Shown one piece after another: positions 25,755 to 33,636 of a stretch of 44,597 nt of DNA. Origin of the DNA: SAR202 cluster bacterium Io17-Chloro-G6 (GTDB taxonomy: Bacteria; Chloroflexota; Dehalococcoidia; UBA3495). A model generated the notes under the pieces. The model did not search any database. It was not told the origin of the DNA and saw only the letters and a program-made list of their open reading frames with translations. Each line of letters opens with the position of its first letter. The first letter of the stretch is position 1. The DNA is taken from positions 1 to 44,597 of the forward strand of contig MUCT01000031.1 in NCBI GenBank assembly GCA_002816585.1. Reading direction: 5' to 3'. Position numbers and translations under genes: made by a program.

Positions 25755-26861
25755 ATGCCGATCCGAACCGAGCCGATGACGGTGAACATTGGGCCGCAGC
25801 ACCCCAGCACTCACGGGGTGTTTCGGCTGCGTGTTACCTTTGACGGCGAGGAGATATTGGAAGTAGAGCCCGTCTTAGGCTATCTGCACCGCGGCACCGA
25901 GAAGCTGGCCGAAGAACGCAATTACACTCAGATAGTCACCCTGACCGACCGCCTGGACTACGTATCGTCCATGATTAACAACCAGGCTTATTGTCTGGCG
26001 GTGGAGCAACTGCTGGGGGTTGAAGTGCCCCAGCGTGCCAAATACTTGAGGACGTTGACCGCTGAACTGCAGCGGGTGGCAAGCCACCTCATGGGAATCG
26101 GCTTCTTCCTCCAAGACCTGGGAACCCTAGGCACACCCCTGATGTACGCCTTCCGGTCCAGGGAGCGGATCCTAGACCTGTTCGAGATGCTTTGCGGTGC
26201 GCGCATCACAGTCAGCTACATGCGGCCCGGCGGCGTGTTTTTCGACGCCCCGGACGATTTCTGGCCGGCGCTGGACCAGTTCATCAAAGACTTTGAGACC
26301 GAATACAAAGAGATCGAGACGCTGATATTGGAGAACGAGATTGTCATGGTCCGCTCTCGTGGGGTCAGCCTACTGCCCCTGGAGGTGGCGATCAACTCCT
26401 CGGTCAGCGGGCCAGTGCTCCGGGCCAGCGGGCTGGCCTGGGATTGGCGCAAGATGGACCCCTACGATGCCTACGACCGGATGGAGTTCGACGTCCCGGT
26501 GGCCACCGGCGGCGATAACTACGACCGGTTCTGGGTGCGGATCCAAGAGATACATCAGAGCATCCGCATCGTGAAGCAGTGCATCGAGCAGATCGAGCCG
26601 GGACCGTACCGGGCGGACGTTCCACTGGTGCTGCGGGCCGAACCGGGAGCAGAGGCCTACGGGCGGGTTGAGGCTTCCAAAGGTGAACTGGCTTTCTATC
26701 TCGTATCGGATGGTGGGATCAGCCCTTACCGGTGCAAGATACGCTCTCCGTCCTTGATAAACCTGACTGTTACCGAGCATCTTCTAGTTGGCTGGAAACT
26801 GGCTGACATGATCGTCACCCTGGGTAGTTTGGACATCAACCTGGGCGAAGTGGACCGATGA
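25755..26861 (+). CDS. nuoD: NADH-quinone oxidoreductase subunit D (49-kDa subunit)
   Basis: This 368-residue quinone-site subunit is related to the large subunit of NiFe hydrogenase. Signatures are NIGPQHPSTHGVFRLRV (quinone-binding histidines), EPVLGYLHRGTEKLAEE, a DRLDYVSSM segment, and near the C-terminus GELAFYLVSDGGISPYRCKIRSPS (two halves). The hydrogenase metal-binding cysteines are absent, as in all complex I. The last bases overlap the nuoH start (ATGA), consistent with translational coupling. NuoE, F and G do not follow as they would in a 14-gene operon. Confidence 0.95.
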   Translation: MPIRTEPMTVNIGPQHPSTHGVFRLRVTFDGEEILEVEPVLGYLHRGTEKLAEERNYTQIVTLTDRLDYVSSMINNQAYCLAVEQLLGVEVPQRAKYLRTLTAELQRVASHLMGIGFFLQDLGTLGTPLMYAFRSRERILDLFEMLCGARITVSYMRPGGVFFDAPDDFWPALDQFIKDFETEYKEIETLILENEIVMVRSRGVSLLPLEVAINSSVSGPVLRASGLAWDWRKMDPYDAYDRMEFDVPVATGGDNYDRFWVRIQEIHQSIRIVKQCIEQIEPGPYRADVPLVLRAEPGAEAYGRVEASKGELAFYLVSDGGISPYRCKIRSPSLINLTVTEHLLVGWKLADMIVTLGSLDINLGEVDR

Positions 26862-28069
26862 ACTGCGTTCTAGGCCCCGACAACATCCTGCACGATACCC
26901 TTCTGTTTCGGGTGATCTACGAATTTGTGGGCCATGTATTGCCCTGCTGGTTGTCCTACATCGTAGCCGGTTCCGTGATCATGTTGCTGCTGGTGAACGG
27001 AGTGCTTCTGGGCGCCGGTCTCTTTTCTTGGGCGGAGCGGAGGCTCATCGGCCGGTTCCACAACAGAGTGGGCCCCAACCGCTGGGGACCCTTCGGCATG
27101 CTCCAGCCCATGGCCGACGTGGTGAAGCTCCTGTTCAAAGAGGACCTGACCCCGAGGGGGGCTGACCGCATCGTCTTCATGATTGTACCGGTGGCAATGC
27201 TGGCCCCAGTTGTGCTCATGATGGCCGTGGTGCCCTTCGCCAAGGACACGGCGCTGGCCAACCTGAATGTTGGCGTCCTGTACATCCTCGCTGTTACTTC
27301 GATAACCTCTGTTGCGATCTTCATGGCCGGGTGGTCCTCAGATAACCGGTACGCAATGTTCGGCGCCTCCCGGGGAGTGGCCATTCTCATCAGCTACGAG
27401 GTCCCGGTGGTCATGTCGCTGCTGGGTGTGGTGTTGGTGGCCGGTTCCATGTCTCTGGACGATGTGGTGTCTGCCCAGACCATCCCCTTCCTGCTGGTGC
27501 AGCCCCTGGCTTTTTTCGTGTTCTTCGCCGGAACGTCGGCCGAACTGAACCGCACCCCCTTCGACCTGGCCGAGGCCGAGTCGGAGATAATCGCCGGGTA
27601 CCACATCGAGTACAGCGGCGTGAAATTCGCCCTAATCCAGGCGGCCGAGTTCGGCGCGGTCTTGACCTCTTCCGCGGTGATGGTCACGTTGTTCCTCAGC
27701 GGCTGGTCCGGCCCTGTCTCCAACTATCTGGGCTGGGCCTGGTTCCTGATGAAGATTGGTGTCTTGGCCTTCATATTTAGTTGGGTCCGGGCGACCTTCC
27801 CCCGGCTGCGCATCGATCAATTGCTGGCCTTCGCCTGGAAGTTCTTGTTGCCTCTTAGCATCATCAACCTGTTCGCGACTGCGCTGGAGGTATACTTCCT
27901 GCGCGACTCAGCGGGGACGTTGGACACGGCCGACCTGTGGATCATGGCCGGGATCAACTTCGGTGTTGCCATTAGCTGCCTGATGGTTTTTGGAACATTG
28001 ATCAAGGAAAAGGTCCGCCCGGCGATGCCTATAACTGGAATCACCCTTTCCTCTCCGGAGGTGAGCTAG
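26858..28069 (+). CDS. nuoH: NADH-quinone oxidoreductase subunit H
   Basis: This 403-residue membrane subunit joins the quinone chamber to the antiporter-like subunits. Typical segments are AERRLIGRFHNRVGPNRWGPFG, LQPMADVVKLLFKEDLTP and ELNRTPFDLAEAESEI, with charged residues of the E-channel, among about eight to nine transmembrane helices. A roughly 20-residue N-terminal extension precedes the first helix. The stop (TAG 28067) lies within the first copy of a 40-base tandem repeat, one base before the first of two minicistrons. Confidence 0.95.
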   Translation: MNCVLGPDNILHDTLLFRVIYEFVGHVLPCWLSYIVAGSVIMLLLVNGVLLGAGLFSWAERRLIGRFHNRVGPNRWGPFGMLQPMADVVKLLFKEDLTPRGADRIVFMIVPVAMLAPVVLMMAVVPFAKDTALANLNVGVLYILAVTSITSVAIFMAGWSSDNRYAMFGASRGVAILISYEVPVVMSLLGVVLVAGSMSLDDVVSAQTIPFLLVQPLAFFVFFAGTSAELNRTPFDLAEAESEIIAGYHIEYSGVKFALIQAAEFGAVLTSSAVMVTLFLSGWSGPVSNYLGWAWFLMKIGVLAFIFSWVRATFPRLRIDQLLAFAWKFLLPLSIINLFATALEVYFLRDSAGTLDTADLWIMAGINFGVAISCLMVFGTLIKEKVRPAMPITGITLSSPEVS

Positions 28070-28070
28070 C

Positions 28071-28109
28071 ATGTACGAAGCCACCTTGCCCTTTATGGAG
28101 GTGAGCTAG
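28071..28109 (+). CDS. Minicistron 1, 12 codons
   Basis: ATG 28071 to TAG 28109 encodes MYEATLPFMEVS. GGAGGTGA lies 7 bases upstream of the start. The start follows the nuoH stop by one base. It is either an accidental product of the repeat or a coupling/leader peptide. Confidence 0.4.
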   Translation: MYEATLPFMEVS

Positions 28110-28110
28110 C

Positions 28111-28149
28111 ATGTACGAAGCCACCTTGCCCTTTATGGAGGTGAGCTAG
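28111..28149 (+). CDS. Minicistron 2, 12 codons, identical to the first
   Basis: ATG 28111 to TAG 28149 encodes the same MYEATLPFMEVS with an identical ribosome-binding site. Its stop is one base before the nuoI ATG (28151). Ribosomes ending here would re-initiate at nuoI. Confidence 0.4.
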   Translation: MYEATLPFMEVS

Positions 28150-28150
28150 C

Positions 28151-28831
28151 ATGTACGGAATGGCGATGGCCAAGGGTCTGCTGGTCACGTTGAAGAACTT
28201 CACCAAGAAGCCTTTCACCGTTCAGTACCCCGAACAACGGGTCAAGCAACACCCACGGTTCCGGGGCGAAGAGTTTGTCTGGTACGAGGAGCGGTGCACC
28301 GGTTGCGCCTCCTGTGCCAAATACTGCCCCCTGGGAATAATTAAAATCGTGACCACCCCCAGCGAAACGGCGCCCGCTGAGGGTGATAAATACCGGTTAG
28401 AGGTCTTCGACATCGCCATAAATCAGTGCATGTTCTGCGGGCTGTGTGTCGAGGCTTGTCCATATGACGCCCTGTTCATGGGCAGCGGGTTCGAGCAGGG
28501 GCAGTATTCCAGAAAGCAGATGGTCATCGACATCGACCATCTACGGCAGGCTGACAAACATCCCAGCACCTTCTTCCGGCCCCAACTAGAGGACTCCGGC
28601 TATGACCCCCGAGGAGGACGGCCGCTGCACTGGCAGGAGGTAGGCCGGGAGTCCTGGCAGTGGCACCAGCGGGAGAAAGCCGGCATGAACATTGCACGGC
28701 CCGTGCCTTCAGACCTTTTGCCGGATGAACTTCCGGTGGACTCATCATTCGTGGAAGACAGCCAAGCCCCTCCCTCACCTTCAACCTCGCCTCAGGAGCC
28801 CACGTCCCCGTCCAACAAGGAACCCGAGTAG
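28151..28831 (+). CDS. nuoI: NADH-quinone oxidoreductase subunit I, 2x[4Fe-4S]
   Basis: This 226-residue ferredoxin-like subunit carries clusters N6a and N6b. Two CxxCxxCxxxCP motifs are present: C49, C52, C55, C59 and C93, C96, C99, C103. The last 30 or so residues are a Pro/Ser/Glu-rich low-complexity tail (QAPPSPSTSPQEPTSPSNKE) that is not part of the family core. In complexes lacking NuoEFG, NuoI is the likely entry point for electrons from an external ferredoxin-like donor. The start at 28151 has a strong GGAGGTGA in the third repeat unit. The stop directly precedes the nuoJ ATG. Confidence 0.95.
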   Translation: MYGMAMAKGLLVTLKNFTKKPFTVQYPEQRVKQHPRFRGEEFVWYEERCTGCASCAKYCPLGIIKIVTTPSETAPAEGDKYRLEVFDIAINQCMFCGLCVEACPYDALFMGSGFEQGQYSRKQMVIDIDHLRQADKHPSTFFRPQLEDSGYDPRGGRPLHWQEVGRESWQWHQREKAGMNIARPVPSDLLPDELPVDSSFVEDSQAPPSPSTSPQEPTSPSNKEPE

Positions 28832-29428
28832 ATGCTCGTTCAGGACGTCGTTTTCTGGATCCTAACTGTGATGGCGATAGGTGCCGCGCTGGGCGTGGTG
28901 TTGGTGCGGGACCTTTTCCGCGCCGCCCTTCTGCTGATCGTGGTCTTCATGTCAGTGGCTGGGTTCTTCGTGCTGCTCAGCGCCGAGTTTTTGGCCGTGG
29001 TCCAGGTCTTGATCTATGTTGGGGCCATCGCCATCTTAATAATCTTCGCGGTGATGCTGACCCGGGACGTTCAGCGGGGCAACCTGCCCAACCGGCTCCA
29101 GATCCCGGCGGCGGTTTTCGCTACTCTGCTACTTGCGGCCCTGGTCACGGTAGCCGTGGACACCAAGTGGGACTTCCTGCCCGCCGAGCAACAGGAACGG
29201 GTGGAACTGGTGCAGACCAGCTCGGTGACCACTCTGTCGAGTGAAGTGCTAACCGAGTCGGGTGTCACCAACCAAGAGGACCAAACCGAAGTACAGAGTT
29301 CTGGTCTGGCCGATCTTTTGATCGGCGACTACGTGCTGCCCTTCGAGGCGGTGTCGGTATTGCTGCTGGCGGCGTTGATCGGCGCGTTGGCGTTGGTGCG
29401 GCCCAATCCTGGATCTGGGAGAGGCTGA
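28832..29428 (+). CDS. nuoJ: NADH-quinone oxidoreductase subunit J
   Basis: This 198-residue membrane subunit has five hydrophobic helices. The first half contains the conserved LLIVVFMSVAGFFVLLSAEF and VLIYVGAIAILIIFAVMLTRD segments with the pi-bulge region near the E-channel. A polar loop (about 115-165) separates helices 4 and 5. It begins immediately after nuoI and ends 6 bases before nuoK. Confidence 0.95.
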   Translation: MLVQDVVFWILTVMAIGAALGVVLVRDLFRAALLLIVVFMSVAGFFVLLSAEFLAVVQVLIYVGAIAILIIFAVMLTRDVQRGNLPNRLQIPAAVFATLLLAALVTVAVDTKWDFLPAEQQERVELVQTSSVTTLSSEVLTESGVTNQEDQTEVQSSGLADLLIGDYVLPFEAVSVLLLAALIGALALVRPNPGSGRG

Positions 29429-29434
29429 AGAGAG

Positions 29435-29764
29435 ATGTCCTTTGAAGCCTTTCTCATCGTCTCCGCGGTCCTGTTTTGTATCGGCTTATACGGGGCCTTG
29501 GCGCGCCGCAATGTGCTGGCGGTGTTGATGTCCATCGAGTTGATGTTCAACGCGGTCAATGTAGCGCTGGTTGCCATGGCCAAATACCTGGCGCCCGCGG
29601 CGCTCCAGGAAGACATCGGCACGGTGCTGACCGGCCAGGTATTCGCGGCGTTCATCATCACTGTGGCCGCTGCGGAGATCGCATTGGGCCTTGGCATCGT
29701 GTTCGCCATGTACCGGACCAACGAATCGGTGGACCTGACAGAAGCCGCTCAATTGCGGCACTGA
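29435..29764 (+). CDS. nuoK: NADH-quinone oxidoreductase subunit K
   Basis: This 109-residue membrane subunit has three helices, related to MrpC. The conserved NVLAVLMSIELMFNAVN helix carries the key glutamate in SIELM, and a second glutamate is in TVAAAEIALGL. Both are part of the proton path. Length is normal, with a short polar C-terminal tail. GAGAGG precedes the ATG at 29435. A small DUF2007-like gene follows after 21 bases instead of nuoL. Confidence 0.95.
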   Translation: MSFEAFLIVSAVLFCIGLYGALARRNVLAVLMSIELMFNAVNVALVAMAKYLAPAALQEDIGTVLTGQVFAAFIITVAAAEIALGLGIVFAMYRTNESVDLTEAAQLRH

Positions 29765-29785
29765 CCTTTTAGGGAACCTGGACGT

Positions 29786-29980
29786 ATGTGGGTTGAATTC
29801 AAACAAGCGCCCAATCTGATGCTGGCTGAGATGTGGAAAGAGGTCCTCGAAGGAGAGGGCCTGCCCACCCGCATACTCCCCGAGGGCGACATTTTGGACT
29901 GGGCCGAGAGGGTTCCGTTCAAGATCTACGTCCCTAAGGGCCGGGAACACGTTGCCGAAGAGATACTTCGGAAACTCTAG
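29786..29980 (+). CDS. DUF2007-like small protein inside the nuo operon
   Basis: This 64-residue protein reads WVEFKQAPNLMLAEMWKEVLEGEGLPTRI (in two parts), then PFKIYVPKGREHVAEEILRKL. The pattern is strand, helix, strand, edge strand and C-terminal helix, like the DUF2007 'putative signal-transducing' family, a ferredoxin-like half-fold that binds via V-P-K/edge strands. Function is unknown. Its place between nuoK and nuoL and its abutting stop suggest it is translated with the operon. A diverged copy of its last 13 codons forms the next mini-ORF. Confidence 0.65.
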   Translation: MWVEFKQAPNLMLAEMWKEVLEGEGLPTRILPEGDILDWAERVPFKIYVPKGREHVAEEILRKL

Positions 29981-30046
29981 ATGCTTGTCGAAAAATATTT
30001 CCCTAAAAGAGAGCAGGTCGCCGAAGAGATTTTGAGGAAGCTTTAG
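29981..30046 (+). CDS. 21-codon mini-ORF, partial duplicate of the preceding gene's C-terminus
   Basis: ATG 29981 abuts the stop of the DUF2007-like gene, and TAG 30044-30046 abuts the nuoL TTG start. The peptide ends KREQVAEEILRKL against GREHVAEEILRKL in the parent. Over 39 bases including the stop, 28 match, and all but one of the changed codons are synonymous (H to Q the exception). GAGGAAG inside it serves as the nuoL ribosome-binding site. Confidence 0.5.
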   Translation: MLVEKYFPKREQVAEEILRKL

Positions 30047-32092
30047 TTGGTTAGCGAAGCCGTCATTTGGTCTATCTTCCTGCTGCCTCTGGGCTCCTTT
30101 GTATTCAGCGCACTGGTGGTCCGGCCGTTCCTCAACCGTTATTCCCTGATCAGCGGGATTGCCACAATAGGCGCCCTTGGGACGGCGTTAGCCTTTTCCA
30201 TCTGGACCCTCCGCTCTGTCATTTTGCATCACGACCTCCACTTTGAGCCCCTGGAATGGCTGGAAGTGGGTGGAGCAACCATCGAGATGGGGCTGCTGAT
30301 TGACGAGTTAACCGCAGTGATGCTGGTCGTTGTCACCGGGGTCAGTCTCCTGGTGCAGATCTACTCCCTGGGCTATATGAAGGGTGACCAAAGCTTCTCG
30401 CGATATTTCGCCTACATGTCCCTGTTCACCGCCTCCATGCTAGGCCTGGTGATGGCTGTTAACATAATCCAGCTCTACGTGTTCTGGGAGTTGGTGGGGG
30501 TATCTTCCTATCTACTGATCGGCTTCTGGCACGAGCGCCCCGCGGCGGCGGCGGCGGCCAAGAAGGCCTTCATCATCACCCGCATCGGCGACGTCGGATT
30601 CTTGATCGCCATCCTTTACCTGTTCACCCAGGCAGGCAGCTTCCACGACGCCGGGCTGAACGCCTTCCACATTCCAGACATCTGGGCGGCGGCCCAACCG
30701 GGGGCTGCTGTCGGCGCGATATTGGGTGGCACAGTTCTCACGTGGCTGGCTCTGGGGATATTCGCCGGGGCGGTGGGCAAATCCGGCCAATTCCCATTGC
30801 ACGCCTGGCTTCCCGACGCCATGGAAGGCCCCACTCCGGTCAGCGCATTGATCCACGCGGCCACCATGGTCGCCGCCGGTGTTTTCCTGGTGGCCCGGTT
30901 CTTCCCGGTATTCGAACACTCGGCCGACGCCATGACGGTGGTGGCCTTGGTTGGCGCCTTTACCGCAGTCTTTGCGGCGTCAATGGGCCTGGTAATGAAC
31001 GACATCAAGAGAGTCATGGCCTACTCAACGGTCAGCCAATTGGGCTACATGATGGCTGCCCTGGGGCTGGGATTGTACGGCGCCGCCATCTTCCACTTGG
31101 CCACCCACGCGGCGTTCAAGGCCCTGCTCTTCATGGGGGCCGGTAGTGTCAACCACGCCACGGGCACCTTCGACATGCGTTACATGGGTGGACTGCGCCG
31201 TCACATGCCGGTCACCTACGTCCTGGTGCTGGTGGCGGGACTGAGCCTGGTGGGCATCATTCCCCTTGCCGGGTTCTGGAGCAAGGACGAGATCCTCCTG
31301 GGCGCCTGGGACGGCACCGGCCTGGTGGACACCTGGGTCAACAGAGTGACCTTCTCGGCGTTGCTGGCGGGCGTGATCGTCACCGCCTTCTACACGGTTA
31401 GGATGATCATGCTGACTTTCCACGGGGAATTCCGCGGCGGGGTGGAGAGGGAACTTATGGAGAAGGCCCAGGCTGCACCTGCCGGGGCGGCGGACCACGG
31501 CGGCGTCCACCTCCATGAGTCTCCTTTGGTCATGGTGTTGCCCATGGTGGCCCTGGGACTGGGAGCGGTCGCGCTGGGTTACCTGGCCAACCCCCAATGG
31601 ATTGACGTAGCCGGCATCCCCAAACACTGGATAACCGGGTTCTTGGCCGACGGTCTGGGGGCGGCTCTGGGCCTGGAGGGCCATGCCGGAACCCTGGATT
31701 TCAGCTGGTGGATGGCGCTCACGTCCACCGTGGCGGCGCTGTTGGGCATCGGGCTGGCCTTGGCGGTCTACGCGGGCTACATCAGGCGGCGGGGGCAAGG
31801 GGCTGATCCTCTGGAACGTGCGGGGCCCGCGCACACCCTGCTGTCCCAGAAATACTACGTGGACACTCTGTACGAAGATGTGATGGTCCGGAACGGGTTT
31901 TTCAGGGTTTGTGCCGGCACACTTGACTGGATCGACCGCAACCTGGTTGACGGAATCGTGGACCTGATTGGATGGTTCTTCCGGAACATCGGCACGGCCA
32001 TCGGGAAGCTTCAATCGGGCCAGGTCCAGGCATACGCCACCGGGATCGCATTCGGAATTCTGGCCATAATCCTGGCCCTCTTGCTGGCATAG
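30047..32092 (+). CDS. nuoL: NADH-quinone oxidoreductase subunit L (antiporter-like)
   Basis: This 681-residue proton-pumping subunit, Mrp-related, has about 15-16 transmembrane helices. The start is TTG 30047, abutting the mini-ORF stop, with GAGGAAG in place. Core motifs include LYVFWELVGVSSYLLIGFW (TM5 glutamate), KSGQFPLHAWLPDAMEGPTPVSALIHAATMV (in parts; TM7-8 lysine and histidine) and the TVSQLGYMMAALGLG helix. The C-terminal part contains the His-rich loop (near residue 485) and the lateral HL helix region before the last membrane segment. Length is normal. Confidence 0.95.
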   Translation: MVSEAVIWSIFLLPLGSFVFSALVVRPFLNRYSLISGIATIGALGTALAFSIWTLRSVILHHDLHFEPLEWLEVGGATIEMGLLIDELTAVMLVVVTGVSLLVQIYSLGYMKGDQSFSRYFAYMSLFTASMLGLVMAVNIIQLYVFWELVGVSSYLLIGFWHERPAAAAAAKKAFIITRIGDVGFLIAILYLFTQAGSFHDAGLNAFHIPDIWAAAQPGAAVGAILGGTVLTWLALGIFAGAVGKSGQFPLHAWLPDAMEGPTPVSALIHAATMVAAGVFLVARFFPVFEHSADAMTVVALVGAFTAVFAASMGLVMNDIKRVMAYSTVSQLGYMMAALGLGLYGAAIFHLATHAAFKALLFMGAGSVNHATGTFDMRYMGGLRRHMPVTYVLVLVAGLSLVGIIPLAGFWSKDEILLGAWDGTGLVDTWVNRVTFSALLAGVIVTAFYTVRMIMLTFHGEFRGGVERELMEKAQAAPAGAADHGGVHLHESPLVMVLPMVALGLGAVALGYLANPQWIDVAGIPKHWITGFLADGLGAALGLEGHAGTLDFSWWMALTSTVAALLGIGLALAVYAGYIRRRGQGADPLERAGPAHTLLSQKYYVDTLYEDVMVRNGFFRVCAGTLDWIDRNLVDGIVDLIGWFFRNIGTAIGKLQSGQVQAYATGIAFGILAIILALLLA

Positions 32093-32103
32093 GAAATTAC
32101 TAG

Positions 32104-33636
32104 ATGACCGAAGGCTACAACGGATTATTGACGGCGACGGTGTTCCTGCCCGCGGTGGGAGCGCTGTTCTTGCTGTTGGCGGTCAGAGGGGACCGCAACG
32201 TGCGGGCCTTCGCTGTTCTGATTGCCCTGGCCGACTTGGTCTTGTCGCTGTTGGTGTTCGGTTTCTTCGACCGGAGCGAAGGCGCGGACCGGTTCCAGTT
32301 CGTTGACCAGATTACTTGGATCCCTGACGTGGGGCTGAACGCCAACTTCCTGTTAACGGTGGACGGACTCAGCGCGCCCTTGGTAGCGTTGACGGGACTG
32401 CTGGGCATGTGCGCCGTGCTGGCTTCTTGGCACATTGGCCTGCGGGTCAAAGAGTATTTCATTTGGCTGCTGGTCTTGCAAACGGCGGTCATGGGGGTAT
32501 TCACGTCCATGGACCTGCTGCTTTTCTTCCTGTTCTGGGAGTTGGAGCTGGTCCCCATGTACATGCTCATCTCAGTGTGGGGAAGCGGCCGCAAAGAATA
32601 CTCGGCCATGAAATTCCTGATCTTCACCATTCTGGGCAGCGCTTTCATGTTGGTTGGCATCGTCGCGGTGTTCCTGACGGCAGAAGTCGGCACCTTCAAT
32701 ATGGTTGAGCTTTCCACCCACGCCACCATGTTGACCTCGGCCGGGCTGTTGATACCGATGTCCGGCCTGTTCTGGCTCTTCTTTGTGGGGTTCGCCATCA
32801 AGCTGCCCACCTGGCCACTCCACACCTGGCTCCCCGACGCCCATACCGACGCGCCCACAGCCGCCAGCGTAATGCTGGCTGGTGTGCTGCTCAAGATGGG
32901 GGGGTACGGTCTACTCCGCATAAACGTTGGCATGTTCCCTTCTCAAACCGACCGGTTCGCCTGGGCGTTGGTCATGTTGGGGGTCGTGAGCGTTCTTTAT
33001 GGCGCGGTGGTCACCATGCGGCAGACCGATCTGAAGCGGCTTATCGCCTATTCCAGCATTAGCCATATGGGCTTGGTGTTGGTGGGCATCGGCTCGGTGG
33101 GTATCTCCCAAGGCACCCTGACTGTTACTGGATTGAACGGCGCGGCCATGCAGCTTTTCACCCACGGCACGGTGACCGGCCTGCTTTTCTTGGCGGTGGG
33201 ACTGGTCTACGACAAGGCCCACACCCGTTACATCCCAGACCTGGGAGGCCTGGCCGGACGAATGCCGGTGGTGGCTGTGGCCATGCTCATCGCCGGGTTG
33301 GCGTCTCTGGGCCTGCCAGGACTCAGCGGTTTCGTCTCCGAGCTATTGGTGTTCCTGGGGGCTTACCAAGCCTATGACTGGCCCACGGTTCTGGCGGTGC
33401 TGGGAATCGTGCTGGCGGCGGGCTACATCCTCTGGATGATGGAGCGTACCTTCTTTGGCGTTCGGCGGGAGCGGTTCGCCGACCTGACCGACGCCTCGCT
33501 GGTGGAGGCGGCGCCTTTGGCTTTGATGGTGGTGACCATCATCGGCGTTGGCGTGTGGCCCTCGTTGCTGACCGACGTTTTCGAGTCTGGACTGAACCCC
33601 ATGGTGGACGTGATTAACGGGGTGATAACTAAATAA
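32104..33636 (+). CDS. nuoM: NADH-quinone oxidoreductase subunit M (antiporter-like)
   Basis: This 510-residue subunit has about 14 helices, with the TM5 glutamate in LFFLFWELELVPMYML, the KLPTWPLHTWLPDAHTDAPTA segment with the channel lysine, and SISHMGLVLVGIG in the second half. These are the usual half-channel residues. It begins 11 bases after nuoL and its TAA overlaps the nuoN ATG by one base. Confidence 0.95.
   Translation: MTEGYNGLLTATVFLPAVGALFLLLAVRGDRNVRAFAVLIALADLVLSLLVFGFFDRSEGADRFQFVDQITWIPDVGLNANFLLTVDGLSAPLVALTGLLGMCAVLASWHIGLRVKEYFIWLLVLQTAVMGVFTSMDLLLFFLFWELELVPMYMLISVWGSGRKEYSAMKFLIFTILGSAFMLVGIVAVFLTAEVGTFNMVELSTHATMLTSAGLLIPMSGLFWLFFVGFAIKLPTWPLHTWLPDAHTDAPTAASVMLAGVLLKMGGYGLLRINVGMFPSQTDRFAWALVMLGVVSVLYGAVVTMRQTDLKRLIAYSSISHMGLVLVGIGSVGISQGTLTVTGLNGAAMQLFTHGTVTGLLFLAVGLVYDKAHTRYIPDLGGLAGRMPVVAVAMLIAGLASLGLPGLSGFVSELLVFLGAYQAYDWPTVLAVLGIVLAAGYILWMMERTFFGVRRERFADLTDASLVEAAPLALMVVTIIGVGVWPSLLTDVFESGLNPMVDVINGVITK

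Larger units (their letters stand above)
28057..28157 (+). repeat. 40-base tandem repeat at the nuoH-nuoI junction (2.5 units)
   Basis: Units at 28057-28096 and 28097-28136 are identical, and a third partial copy runs 28137-28157. Each begins GGAGGTGAGCTAGCATGTAC, so each supplies a ribosome-binding site, a stop codon (TAG) and a start codon one base later. The arrangement produces three successive start sites, the last being that of nuoI. Confidence 0.97.

Noticed and set aside
31025..32014. A 329-codon open frame on the minus strand inside nuoL
   Set aside because: It is a shadow of a GC-rich gene: the plus strand encodes a complete, motif-bearing NuoL, and the antisense product is rich in His, Gln, Pro and Arg with no recognisable motifs.
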